Assembly (NCBI GenBank): GCA_009838845.1
Contig: VXRD01000140.1
Span: forward strand, 1 to 63,907
Reading direction: 5' to 3'
Source of the DNA: Gemmatimonadota bacterium
GTDB lineage: Bacteria; Latescibacterota; UBA2968
Length of the DNA: 63,907 nt
In this document: positions 33,851 through 43,164 of the stretch, piece by piece
Position numbering within the stretch: the stretch's first letter is position 1
Layout: each line of letters opens with the position of its first letter
Program-made: the position numbers and the translations under genes
Notes under the pieces: model-generated
Seen by the model: only the letters and a program-made list of their open reading frames with translations
Told to the model about the DNA's origin: nothing
Database searches by the model: none

Positions 33851-36247
33851 TCATACCGTATTCACCTGCAGCGCCTTATACGACTGTTCGCGTCCTGCGG
33901 CTGCATTGACAATATGATCGGTCGTCACTGGCATCCGATTAAAATAATGCCCGCCCAGCGCATCTGAAATCGCGCACAAAAGCGCGGCAGCGGCACAACC
34001 CTGCACAGGCTCACCTATCCCCTTAGCACCAACTGGATTTTGAGGATCGGCGATATCGACCACCTCGGTTTTCATTTCAGACGGAACATCGAGATAAGAT
34101 GGCGGCTTGCACTGATAGAGCCCCATATTTGCTGGAAGGCCGTTTTGCGGATCATATACGTACCGCTCCAGCGCAGCCAGGCCAAAACCCATAACTGCGC
34201 CGCCTTTGATCTGCGTCTCCAATCCCTGTGGATGTAGCACCGTACCGCACTCTGCAACCCCCACGTAATCCAAAATCTCGTACTTGCCGGTCTCCAGATC
34301 CAATTCAATTTCGATAAGTCCAACGGCCATCGCAGGGACAACGCCTTCGTGTTTCAGATTGTCTTTGGCAACACCGATCAAGCCCGTGCCCGCAAGCCCA
34401 GCCACTGAGGCTTTTGTCATGGCATGGATATCCTCTGGAGCTTCATGGCCGTCGTATTTGCCTCCCAGTTCAATTGCGCGTTTTGCAGCATCTGCAAATC
34501 CCATGCTTTTGGATTTATCCGTCTTATGCACAACGCGCTCATCGGCCAGATCGTAATCGCCGGGAGAGCCACCCAGGTCCTTTGCTGCAATCTCCAGCAA
34601 TTTGTTCTTCGCATCCATAGCCGCAACATAATTCGTGCGCGTCATCGTAAACGAGGTATTGCTCCCCCACTGCGCGTGGTTCCACGGCAAATGACGGCGG
34701 CTATCGCCCCGCTCAATCACGCAATTTTCCCATTTACACGTCAGCACTTCGGCGGCTGCGAGAGACGTTGCAGTGTGCGAAAACGTGCCGAGATTGCCAA
34801 CGCCCGAATGAATGTGTAACTTGCCCTCTGGTGTCAAGCGCACCAGGCCATCAAACTTACTCGAACCCGCCGAGTGATAAGCCTGCCCAACTCCCACGCC
34901 TATAACCTTAGACCCATTTCTTTGGCGGCTTTTTTGCTTTTTTTCTGCCCAATCAAAAGCCTTGCCGCCTTTGTCGAGTGCCTCGCGCATATAAACGCTC
35001 GTAACAGGTCCTTGCCTGCGCCCGTATTTCGAATCGTTATCGGGTGCATTAATACGCCGAATCGCCAGTTGATCAATGCCCAATTCCTCGGCGGCCTTGT
35101 CGAGCAAAGGCTCGACCACACAGGCGATCTGATTTTGTCCGGGACCGCGCTGTGCCCCCCTGATTGGTGTATTGGTATATACGGGAATCCCTCGAAAGCG
35201 CATGGCTTCGGGCGTATAAACCAGCGAAACCGCATCGCCAGCAGCAGTCCAATCACCACCGCCGCGATAGGCACCATTTTCCTGAATCACGTACATATCC
35301 AGCGCACTGATCCGCCCATCGCTGCGAAAACCAATTTTAATTCGCCCCTGAAAACCGTGACGCGCAGATCCGATAAAGTACTCTTCCGCGCGACTAATAC
35401 GCATCATTACGGGGCGTCCGACTTTTTTGGACATAAGCGGCGGAATAGCCATCACAGGATACGCCGTGCCTTTGGAACCAAAACCCCCACCGCAGTATTC
35501 CGCGATATAAACCAGATTTTCAGAATTCATATCCAGGAGACGAGCCAGATCGCGTGTGGGACGGCTCTGGCTTTGTGTTGCGCCATATACGAAACACTTG
35601 CCGTTTTCCCATAAAGCCATGCACGACCGAGGTTCCATTGAATGATGCGGATTATTTGCCGTGACAAAGCTCTCATCTATGATCAAATTTGCATTTTCAA
35701 ATCCCTGGTCAACCTCGCCATAAGACCACTCAGTTGCGGGTTTGCCCGTTGGACACACATCTTTATCGACAAAATCTCCAGCAGTCCATTTGATTGTCTC
35801 GCTTCCCGAACGCCGGTTGCGAATATTGCCGTCTTCGCGGGCATCTGTACCGCCGGGATAGAGACTCTCCAGAGGATCGAGCGTAAAGGGCAGGGGTTCA
35901 TAATCAATCGCAATTTTGTCAATTGCATCCTGTGCAGTCTGCTCGTCGAGCGCGGCAACTGCCAAAATCGGATCCCCTACATAATGGGGATTATTGGTCA
36001 ATATGGGATTGTTCGGCGCGTTTTGCTCGGGCACGTCATCAGCCGTTAAAATACCCAGGACACCCTGCATCTTCGTCGCTTCAGACACATTGATGTTGCG
36101 AACGCGCGCATGGGGCATCGTGCTCAAAAGCAAGCGACAAAACACCATGCCTTCGGCGCGAAAATCCTCGGCGTATTTTGCCTTACCCGTAACCTTTGCC
36201 GCCACATCTGGCGGCGTAAAATCCTTGCCAATCAATTGATATGCCAT
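33851..36247 (-). CDS. PaoC-like molybdopterin-binding subunit of an exported aldehyde oxidoreductase-type enzyme
   Basis: A 798-residue molybdenum subunit of the xanthine oxidase family, closest in operon style to PaoABC. Landmarks are KVTGKAKYAEDFRAEGM, SMEPRSCMALWE, YCGGGFGSKG, RGAQRGPGQNQ near the active site, and the catalytic Glu in VGAKGIGEPVQG. It has no signal of its own and would leave the cell with the Tat-signal-bearing 2Fe-2S subunit. Its ATG directly follows that subunit's stop codon. The substrate is unknown; aldehydes or N-heterocycles are likely by family. Confidence 0.94.
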   Translation of the reverse strand: MAYQLIGKDFTPPDVAAKVTGKAKYAEDFRAEGMVFCRLLLSTMPHARVRNINVSEATKMQGVLGILTADDVPEQNAPNNPILTNNPHYVGDPILAVAALDEQTAQDAIDKIAIDYEPLPFTLDPLESLYPGGTDAREDGNIRNRRSGSETIKWTAGDFVDKDVCPTGKPATEWSYGEVDQGFENANLIIDESFVTANNPHHSMEPRSCMALWENGKCFVYGATQSQSRPTRDLARLLDMNSENLVYIAEYCGGGFGSKGTAYPVMAIPPLMSKKVGRPVMMRISRAEEYFIGSARHGFQGRIKIGFRSDGRISALDMYVIQENGAYRGGGDWTAAGDAVSLVYTPEAMRFRGIPVYTNTPIRGAQRGPGQNQIACVVEPLLDKAAEELGIDQLAIRRINAPDNDSKYGRRQGPVTSVYMREALDKGGKAFDWAEKKQKSRQRNGSKVIGVGVGQAYHSAGSSKFDGLVRLTPEGKLHIHSGVGNLGTFSHTATSLAAAEVLTCKWENCVIERGDSRRHLPWNHAQWGSNTSFTMTRTNYVAAMDAKNKLLEIAAKDLGGSPGDYDLADERVVHKTDKSKSMGFADAAKRAIELGGKYDGHEAPEDIHAMTKASVAGLAGTGLIGVAKDNLKHEGVVPAMAVGLIEIELDLETGKYEILDYVGVAECGTVLHPQGLETQIKGGAVMGFGLAALERYVYDPQNGLPANMGLYQCKPPSYLDVPSEMKTEVVDIADPQNPVGAKGIGEPVQGCAAAALLCAISDALGGHYFNRMPVTTDHIVNAAAGREQSYKALQVNTV

Positions 36248-36892
36248 TTAAGAAGCCTCCTTTGCCGCACGCATTACTGAGTTTAGATAATTGTCGTAAG
36301 CACCACAGCGACAAAGGTTTCCAGACATGGCAACCTGGGCTTCTTCTCGCGTTGGATCCGGATTGATCTTCAGCAGTGCCACCGCAGACATCACCTGCCC
36401 CGGCGTGCAAAATCCACACTGAGGGCCCAGTTCTTCTATAAATGCTCGCTGAACCGGATGCAACGCGCCATCTTCGCCTTCAAGGCCCTCGACGGTCACA
36501 ACCGAACGGCCTCGAACGCGGTGGGTTAAAGTCGAACACGAATACATCGCCACATCATTGACCAGCACTGTACACGCACCGCATTCACCCCGGTCGCACC
36601 CCAGCTTTGTGCCCGTAAGCCCCAGTTTGTACCGCAAAGTCATCGCCAGTGTTTCCTGCGGCAAAACATCAACGCGGCGCACGCGACCATTTACATTGAG
36701 AGAAATGAGCCGCTCAACTGCACCCGGCGCGCTACCCATGTCGCCCGCGCAGCCTCCAAACACATATCCCATCGCAGAAATAGACGCGCCGGTAGCAATA
36801 ATCCCTTTAATAAAGTCGCGCCTCGACATCCCCGCCCGCCCCATTGCCGCATCATCAAGGAACACGGTCTCGCGAGATAAATTTGTATTCAT
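36248..36892 (-). CDS. Tat-exported 2Fe-2S subunit, PaoA-like
   Basis: A 214-residue subunit with a twin-arginine signal: MSRRDFIKG (from residue 22), a hydrophobic stretch IIATGASISAMGYVF, then GGC, where the Cys could be a lipid attachment site although the preceding residues are not a good lipobox. The two 2Fe-2S sites follow: CDRGECGAC with a later Cys, and CGFCTPG with CRCGAY. This places the whole complex in the periplasm or on the outer face of the membrane. GAGGAGG precedes the ATG. It is the first gene of an operon that continues to 29171. Confidence 0.95.
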   Translation of the reverse strand: MNTNLSRETVFLDDAAMGRAGMSRRDFIKGIIATGASISAMGYVFGGCAGDMGSAPGAVERLISLNVNGRVRRVDVLPQETLAMTLRYKLGLTGTKLGCDRGECGACTVLVNDVAMYSCSTLTHRVRGRSVVTVEGLEGEDGALHPVQRAFIEELGPQCGFCTPGQVMSAVALLKINPDPTREEAQVAMSGNLCRCGAYDNYLNSVMRAAKEAS

Positions 36893-36967
36893 AGAACCTC
36901 CTCATGCTTTTTTCTGCCTTTGAATCTGCATTGAACATTTATAGAGAGAAAAAAACGGTCTGTCAAC

Positions 36968-37834
36968 TCAGTTTTTAGCACTCGCTTTTTCCTCCGCCTC
37001 AATTAGCGCGGCCATATCTATGCGCCCCGCATTGTGTGGGGGTTGCATAATAGCCTGCTGAAGCGGTGTCAACTCATCCATAAACGGCGCATATTTCGCG
37101 GGATCATTGCCACTCGGCGGGTTGACATACCCCCCTGCGGCATAGCGATACAGCAGAGTTCGTCGCTCGTGATCCGCAGTCCACGGCATCGCGCCATGTG
37201 TCAATGCCTCGGTAAAAATCACCGCAGAACCCGCCTTCATGGGAATATGCTTAAAACAACCCAGGTCCCGCTCCATTCGGCGCACATCCGTCGGACATTC
37301 AAAATTTGCCTTATGACTGCCGGGAATACACACAAACCCACCGTCGCCGGGATTGACATCGGCGAGTTGATAACACACAGCAATCAGATTATTCCACATC
37401 TTTCCGTCCTTGCAGAAATACATATGTCCGCCTAAAAAACCGCCCCCACCGTGGAGCAAATGCCCTTCTGCTCCTCTGGTCATGCTAATCCCATTGGCAT
37501 TGCCATAGCGAAATCCATTGCCGATCATATCGAGCATATAGTGCATCGTTGGCAAATGAGATAACAAATCGCGGAAGGGTTGACACCACGGCTTTGGCCA
37601 TCTCAAAATACTTCCGATATCCCCTCGTCCATGCGCGCCTTCCAGTGCGATAGAAACCTCGCCGCCATGTCTGCCCACACCGCCCGACAACCTCAGTTCC
37701 CCCTTGCGAATCCGTATTCTATCCCGATTGTGATCAATCGCCTCGTTGAGTGCCGCGACTTGCTCGGCAGACAAAATATCCTCCACGACCAGATACCCAT
37801 TCACATCAAAAAAATACTTCTCATAAACGTCCAT
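36968..37834 (-). CDS. Phytanoyl-CoA dioxygenase (PhyH) family protein
   Basis: A 288-residue protein of the PhyH iron/2-oxoglutarate dioxygenase family: N-terminal FFDVNGYLVVEDILSAEQVAALNE, core AVCYQLADVNPGDGGFVCIPGSHKANF, distal His in ALTHGAMPW and a possible 2-oxoglutarate Arg in ERRTLLYRY. The usual iron motif HxD is not seen; the expected place reads HLLHGGGG. Hence the catalytic metal site may be altered. AGGAGG precedes the ATG. Downstream on the same strand is the Tat-exported hydroxylase operon, 75 bases away. Confidence 0.9.
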   Translation of the reverse strand: MDVYEKYFFDVNGYLVVEDILSAEQVAALNEAIDHNRDRIRIRKGELRLSGGVGRHGGEVSIALEGAHGRGDIGSILRWPKPWCQPFRDLLSHLPTMHYMLDMIGNGFRYGNANGISMTRGAEGHLLHGGGGFLGGHMYFCKDGKMWNNLIAVCYQLADVNPGDGGFVCIPGSHKANFECPTDVRRMERDLGCFKHIPMKAGSAVIFTEALTHGAMPWTADHERRTLLYRYAAGGYVNPPSGNDPAKYAPFMDELTPLQQAIMQPPHNAGRIDMAALIEAEEKASAKN

Positions 37835-37848
37835 AACAACCTCCTTAA

Positions 37849-37887
37849 ACGAATAGACGAATCAACGAATCAACGAACCCCGCCCGT
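37849..37887. repeat. Composite repeat, partial copy B
   Basis: GAATAGACGAATCAACGAATCAACGAA followed by CCCGCCC and CCTCCCAAAATCAG, resembling the left arm and spacer of copies A and C. No inverted right arm is visible. It lies just upstream of the PhyH gene start. Confidence 0.7.
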
Positions 37888-38048
37888 CCTCCCAAAATCA
37901 GTGTGTAATTTCCTGAATGGGTCTGGCAACGACCCGTTGTACCCCGCCCACGCTCTTTATTGTATTAAAACCATAAATTTTAAGTTGAAAACTTCTGACC
38001 TTCGCCCTATTTTGCTCCGTCATTAAAATGCTTTACACTGGGGGATTC

Positions 38049-39548
38049 ATGTTTGGTCTGCACATCTACGACGTGCTCACACTCGGCGTTTATCTCGTAG
38101 GCATCACCACCATCGGTCTCATTTCATCTCGTGGAGTCAAAGGCACACTCGATTATTTTATGGGCGGGCGCAAGTTTGGCAAAGCCGTGCTCATCATGCA
38201 TGCCTTTGGCACCGGAACCCATACCGATGCAGCTGTCAATGTCGTCGGTGCCTCTTACAAAATGGGGATGCGCGGGATATGGTATGCGTGGCTGCCCCTG
38301 TTTTGCACCCCCTTTTACTGGATCATGATGCCTCTTTTCAGGCGCATGCGTTATATCACCACAGGCGACTTTTTCGACGAGCGTTTTGGCAAAGGACTCG
38401 GCCCGGCATATACGGCCTTTGGTGTCCTCTTCTACGTGCTCGCCATGGGCATTATGCTCGAAGGCACGGGAAAAATGGCAAGCGGGATTACCGGCGGCGT
38501 GCTCAGCACGGAAACCTGCATCATTGTCATGACAATCCTATTTGTATCCTATGGCCTGTTAGGCGGCCTGCAAGCGGCTGTAATCACAGACTTTATACAG
38601 GGCCTGTTCGTCATCGTCCTGTCTTTTTTGCTCTGCCCGTTTCTGCTCGATCAGGTCGGTGGTTTTGCCGGGCTGCATCAAACACTGCCACAGGATGTCT
38701 TTGGACTCACAGCGCCCGATGATCCACCGCCCGGCTATGACCGCATCTCCATCGCATTTGTCATCATACTCACTATCAATACCCTCTTCAACATCCCCGG
38801 ACAACCCCACTGCATGGAAATGGGTGGCTCTGGCAAAACAGAATGGGAAGGCCGTGTAGGATTTACCTACGGCAACATGATCAAACGCTTTTGTACCATT
38901 GCGTGGGCATTCATCGGCGTGGGCGCCATGATCATATATCCCAATATAGACGATCCCGAACTCGTCTTTGGCATGGCAACACGCGACCTGCTGCCTGTTG
39001 GTCTCGTCGGTGTCATGCTCGCATCCATGCTCGCAGCTGTTATGTCTTCTTGCGACTCGTTTATGGTCGCCGGATCGGCACTCTTTGTCGAAAATATTTA
39101 CAAGCCCTATTTTGCGCAAAAAAAAGAAGACCACCACTATCTCAATGCAGGGCGGATTATGGGCATCCTCATGGTCATCGCGGGCATAGTGGTAACGGAA
39201 ATTTTTAGTAGCGTAGTCGAATTGTGGCGTTTTCTCTCGGCACTCCCCGCCTTCTGGGGCATCGCAGTCTGGGGCGGCATCTTATGGCGCAGATGCAACG
39301 GCTACGGCGCGTGGGCTGGCCTGATCAGTTCTGCCCTCGTGTGGTGGATAACCCGCAACTATTTCCATCTGGAGTTCATGGAACAAGTGATCTGGTACCT
39401 CAGCACAGGCGTTTTACTCACCATTGTCGTAAGCCTATATACACCCCAACAGCCCAAAGCACTGCTCGACAAATTCTACACCACTTTGCACACCCCCGTA
39501 GGACAGGAAGACAAACTCAGAGCACTGGGTTACGAAGTTCGGGACTAA
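38049..39548 (+). CDS. Sodium:solute symporter (SSS) family transporter
   Basis: A 499-residue, about 13-span protein of the SSS (SLC5-like) family; the ATG at 38049 follows GGGGG, and an in-frame ATG at 38028 would add seven residues. Signatures are RGVKGTLDYFMGGRKFGKAVLIMHAFGTGTH (about residues 27-57), ITTGDFFDERFGKG, and the sodium-site helix LLPVGLVGVMLASMLAAVMSSCDSFMVAGSALFVENIY. Sodium-driven uptake of an organic solute is expected; the substrate is unknown. The DUF6785-type gene follows 22 bases downstream. Confidence 0.93.
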   Translation: MFGLHIYDVLTLGVYLVGITTIGLISSRGVKGTLDYFMGGRKFGKAVLIMHAFGTGTHTDAAVNVVGASYKMGMRGIWYAWLPLFCTPFYWIMMPLFRRMRYITTGDFFDERFGKGLGPAYTAFGVLFYVLAMGIMLEGTGKMASGITGGVLSTETCIIVMTILFVSYGLLGGLQAAVITDFIQGLFVIVLSFLLCPFLLDQVGGFAGLHQTLPQDVFGLTAPDDPPPGYDRISIAFVIILTINTLFNIPGQPHCMEMGGSGKTEWEGRVGFTYGNMIKRFCTIAWAFIGVGAMIIYPNIDDPELVFGMATRDLLPVGLVGVMLASMLAAVMSSCDSFMVAGSALFVENIYKPYFAQKKEDHHYLNAGRIMGILMVIAGIVVTEIFSSVVELWRFLSALPAFWGIAVWGGILWRRCNGYGAWAGLISSALVWWITRNYFHLEFMEQVIWYLSTGVLLTIVVSLYTPQQPKALLDKFYTTLHTPVGQEDKLRALGYEVRD

Positions 39549-39570
39549 CAAATCCATTCCGATTTTACAA

Positions 39571-41550
39571 ATGGCCATGCAAACAGACATATCCAAGGAA
39601 ACCCATCCCGATGCACAGGATCGAGGGATCACGGTACGCGCAGTCATGCTCGGTATCTTGACCATTGCCCTCATGACGATCTACATCACGCATTTTGCGT
39701 GGAACATGATAAAAAACTACATGCCCGTATCGGCTCTGATCCCCTTTGTCGCTTGGGTCGGCCTCAACGCCATACTCAAACTCGTTGCGCCAAAACGCGC
39801 CTTATCGCGCACGGAAATGTTGACCATCTTCTTCATGGTCTGGCTCGTGGGCAACCTGCCCACGACGGGTTGGGCAGGCTATCTCCTGGGCAACATCTCT
39901 GCTCCGGTACACCTCGCATCGCCAGAAAACCGCGTGGGCGATGTCATAGCCCCCCTGCTGCCCGACTGGCTCTTTATGCAAAAATCGCCCGTGGTTATAG
40001 GGCAACTTTATGGAGGATTAGAACCCAACACAGCTATTCCCTGGCAACCGTGGATCCGCCCTCTCTTCTGGTGGACTGCCGCCTGTTTATCCGTGGTCAT
40101 GGCAGGCTTTTTCTGCAGCGTCTTATTCTTCAAACAGTGGCACGAAAAAGAGCGTCTCACCTTTCCTATGGCCACCTTCCCCACCGAAATGTTGCGAGAA
40201 GAACCCGGCTATCGCCTGCCCGTCGTCTTTCACGCCCCCCTATTTTGGGTGGGGTTTGGCATTTCGACCTTTGTGATCTGCTGGAATATCGCGGGTTATT
40301 TTGTCCACACCCTGCCGCATATTCCCATCTACGACCTCGCTGGACAAATGGCGATAAACATCGGCTATCACTATCCAAGATATTTTTTACGCATGCAGCC
40401 CCTGATAATGGGTCTGGCCTATTTGTGTCCGCTCGACTTGCTCTTCAGCTTCTGGTTTTACAATGTCCTAAATATTATCAAAGAGGGGCTGATGAACCAA
40501 ACTGGCATCACAGTGGGACTACAGGGACAGCAAGCGACACCGGCAGAAATACTCAGCTTCGAATCCCACGGCGCACTCGTTTTTCTCGTCGCCTGGTCAT
40601 TATGGGTATCGCGCAAACACCTCAAAAACACCCTCGAATGTGCGCTGATGAGCAACAGAGCCGCAGACGATGGAACACCAGTCACCTATCGAACTGCCTG
40701 GCTCGGCCTCGCTGCTTCGGTCATATTCCTCGCGGGCTGGTGTCTGGCCGCAGGCATGGAACTGTGGGCAACCATAGTGCAACTCATCTTGATGTTCATC
40801 GCGCTATTCGGCGTTGCCAAATACGCCGCAGCAACCGGATTCACCTTTTTATCCCCCGGAAGTACCGGCGGACTGGGTGCCGATAAGGGAGGCAATGTGT
40901 GGATGCAGATGGGTGGCACGGCCAACATGTCGCCCGGCACACTCACGACAATCTGGATGATCAACCGCAATGGCTTTGCCGGCATGCCCATTCGCCTCAC
41001 CGCCACCATGTCTGTCCCCCACTACTTTCGCATGCTGGGTAACCACCTCAAGCGGCACCCCATGGTCTGGGCCATTATCCCCATCGCCTACATCACGGGC
41101 TGTATCACAACTGCTACCGATTCGCTGTATCGCAGCTACATGGACGGCGGAATGAACGGACCACTCTATTTGGGCGACTGGAACCATCTCGTGCGCCTGG
41201 TCCCTTATGTAGAAGGCTCGACAATACTCTACTTCGACATCGAAAAGCTGGGCGTGTGGCTCTGGGGATTTGCGATAGCCGGTTTTTTGACTTACATACG
41301 CACGCGCTTTTCGTGGTGGCCTTTTAATCCCGTAGCCATCGCCTTTCCCACGCGGCGCTATGGTTTTAGCCTGCTTGTTGTGTGGGCGACCAAAGCACTC
41401 ATCATGCGCTTTGGCGGCGTTGCGCTCTACCGCAAATCCCTGCCTTTCTGGTATGGCCTCATGATCGGCTACTTATTGGGCGTTGGCATCTCTACAGGCG
41501 TTGATGCCATCTGGTTTCCCGACGCAGGCCATATTGTGCATGGGTGGTGA
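39571..41550 (+). CDS. DUF6785/DUF6784-type large membrane protein, second copy
   Basis: A 659-residue polytopic protein, paralogue of the one at 25135-27093. Shared landmarks in the same order are HLASPENRVGDVIAPLLPDW, a KQWHEKERLTFPMATFP segment, an RKHLKNTL segment, and the C-terminal end GVGISTGVDAIWFPDAGH. About 14-16 membrane spans. The two differ in the SLRAAMC versus SPGSTGGLGADKGG region, which may set specificity. It follows the sodium symporter gene by 22 bases in one operon. No Shine-Dalgarno site is obvious before the ATG. Confidence 0.85.
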   Translation: MAMQTDISKETHPDAQDRGITVRAVMLGILTIALMTIYITHFAWNMIKNYMPVSALIPFVAWVGLNAILKLVAPKRALSRTEMLTIFFMVWLVGNLPTTGWAGYLLGNISAPVHLASPENRVGDVIAPLLPDWLFMQKSPVVIGQLYGGLEPNTAIPWQPWIRPLFWWTAACLSVVMAGFFCSVLFFKQWHEKERLTFPMATFPTEMLREEPGYRLPVVFHAPLFWVGFGISTFVICWNIAGYFVHTLPHIPIYDLAGQMAINIGYHYPRYFLRMQPLIMGLAYLCPLDLLFSFWFYNVLNIIKEGLMNQTGITVGLQGQQATPAEILSFESHGALVFLVAWSLWVSRKHLKNTLECALMSNRAADDGTPVTYRTAWLGLAASVIFLAGWCLAAGMELWATIVQLILMFIALFGVAKYAAATGFTFLSPGSTGGLGADKGGNVWMQMGGTANMSPGTLTTIWMINRNGFAGMPIRLTATMSVPHYFRMLGNHLKRHPMVWAIIPIAYITGCITTATDSLYRSYMDGGMNGPLYLGDWNHLVRLVPYVEGSTILYFDIEKLGVWLWGFAIAGFLTYIRTRFSWWPFNPVAIAFPTRRYGFSLLVVWATKALIMRFGGVALYRKSLPFWYGLMIGYLLGVGISTGVDAIWFPDAGHIVHGW

Positions 41551-41578
41551 GGAGCGATCAGCTTGTATTCTTCTTTAT

Positions 41579-42955
41579 CTATTCGTCCATCATTGCCTCG
41601 ATCCTCGCCCGATAGCTCTCATTCTCTTCAGGCCATTCCACAATCTCTGCATCTGGCGCATTAGTCTCGGGCAACCACTGCACCAGAAGTTCTTTGACCT
41701 CGCGCAGTCCCGGACTGTGCGCCAGATTTTCCCATTCCATCTCGTCATGTCTGTGATCGTAAAGCTCTTCTGACCCATCTGCATAGCGGATATATCGCCA
41801 TCGCTCAGACCGTATGGCATGATTGCCACGCCCGTGTGTGGTGATTGCGGGAAAGGGCCAGTTGCGATTGGGATTTTCCATCAGAGGCACCAGACTTCGG
41901 CCTTCCAACCCTGTACGATCAGACAAGCCGCACAACGCAATCAGCGTGGGATAAATATCGATCAATCCCACTGGCTTTGAACAGGTGCCGGGCGAATAAC
42001 CTGGGGCTGAAATAAGCAAGGGCACGCGCGAGGCTTCTTCCCACAATGTGCTCTTTTTCCAGTGGCTTTTTTCGCCCAAATGCCACCCGTGATCTGCCCA
42101 CAAAACAATTGCTGTATTCTCTGCATAAGCACTTGCATCCAGTGCATCTATCAATCGTCCAATTTGCGTATCCACAAAACTGATACACGCCAGGTAACAC
42201 CGAATCGCTTCTTTCCATTGGCCTGCTTCTACGATACGCGCATGCGGTTTTTGATTTGCCCATCGCTGCGCGATTTCGGGAACATCGTCCAGATCATTCT
42301 CCACTGTCTCTGGTAGATGGAGATCATTCAGGTCATAAGCCTCTATATATTTCCTCGGGACATGCCACATCAGATGTGGCAGCTTAAACCCACACGTCAA
42401 AAAGAAGGGTTCTTCGTGTCTCGCCTGCAATTGCTCAACACAATAACTCACAGCTTTGTAATCCTGCATATCTTCATCGGCAACATCCATCGGACCCCAG
42501 TCCAGATTGCCCATACCCGCCATGCCATTTACGGGATGATGATCGGGTCCCGCGCCGGAATGTGACTGATTAAACAAACTCGGCACATAAGAATCCCACG
42601 ACATTGGATCGGGAAATTTGCCGTGATACACCTTGCCACTACCCGTTGTAAAATAGCCATTTTGCCGAAAGTGCTGTGGCAAAGTCACGCAATTTCTTCC
42701 CGCTTCCGAAAATCTGAGCGGCTGTCGATTGTTATAAACCCCCGTAGTGGATGGCCGCAAACCACTCATCAAACTCGCCCGAGATGGATTGCAAATCGGC
42801 GCTTGACAATACGCGCGTTCAAATACTGTACATCGCTCGGCCAGCCGATTAAAATGAGGGGTCACAGCATTTGGAGCGCGATCTAAAAATCCCACATAGT
42901 GATTTAAATCATCAAACGAAATGAACAACACATTTGGTTGATCTTCTTGTACCAT
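41579..42955 (-). CDS. Formylglycine-type sulfatase, iduronate-2-sulfatase-like
   Basis: A 458-residue sulfatase starting at the ATG at 42955 (GAGAGGTGA upstream). The signature CNPSRASLMSG near residue 55 supplies the Cys converted to formylglycine. Metal ligands lie in FISFDDLNHY and WADHGWHLGEKSHWKK; the latter, with Lys, is typical of iduronate-2-sulfatase and choline-sulfatase-type enzymes. No signal peptide is visible, so a cytoplasmic substrate or atypical export is implied. It releases sulfate from a sulfated sugar or small ester. It is convergent with the DUF6785 gene. Confidence 0.95.
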   Translation of the reverse strand: MVQEDQPNVLFISFDDLNHYVGFLDRAPNAVTPHFNRLAERCTVFERAYCQAPICNPSRASLMSGLRPSTTGVYNNRQPLRFSEAGRNCVTLPQHFRQNGYFTTGSGKVYHGKFPDPMSWDSYVPSLFNQSHSGAGPDHHPVNGMAGMGNLDWGPMDVADEDMQDYKAVSYCVEQLQARHEEPFFLTCGFKLPHLMWHVPRKYIEAYDLNDLHLPETVENDLDDVPEIAQRWANQKPHARIVEAGQWKEAIRCYLACISFVDTQIGRLIDALDASAYAENTAIVLWADHGWHLGEKSHWKKSTLWEEASRVPLLISAPGYSPGTCSKPVGLIDIYPTLIALCGLSDRTGLEGRSLVPLMENPNRNWPFPAITTHGRGNHAIRSERWRYIRYADGSEELYDHRHDEMEWENLAHSPGLREVKELLVQWLPETNAPDAEIVEWPEENESYRARIEAMMDE

Positions 42956-43033
42956 ATTCTCACCTCTCAATAATTTGGACACTTTTTCAGAATAGCCACA
43001 GAAAGCACAAACTTTCAGACGCTCAAATTATTC

Positions 43034-43064
43034 GCGTCTTCTTGTACCATATTTTCATTTCTCG
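43034..43064 (-). pseudogene. Remnant of a duplicated sulfatase gene start
   Basis: TCTTCTTGTACCATATT here repeats the start region of the sulfatase gene (42942-42958) 94 bases away. On the minus strand it still reads ATG GTA CAA GAA GAC (MVQED), as in the real gene, then diverges and stops after 11 codons. This looks like the scar of a local duplication or of a second, deleted sulfatase gene. Confidence 0.5.
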
Positions 43065-43097
43065 CATATAGGTTTGACATACCGCCTAATTTTTAAG

Positions 43098-43128
43098 TTT
43101 GCCTTTTACCTTTTACCTTTTACCTTTT
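43098..43128. repeat. Short tandem repeat (CCTTTTA)
   Basis: GCCTTTTACCTTTTACCTTTTACC is a run of 7-mers just upstream of the Gfo/Idh/MocA gene start. Similar short tandem runs border several genes in this window. Confidence 0.6.
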
Positions 43129-43164
43129 TTGCGCCTTGTTGGACAAACTACAGGAGGTCCTCCG

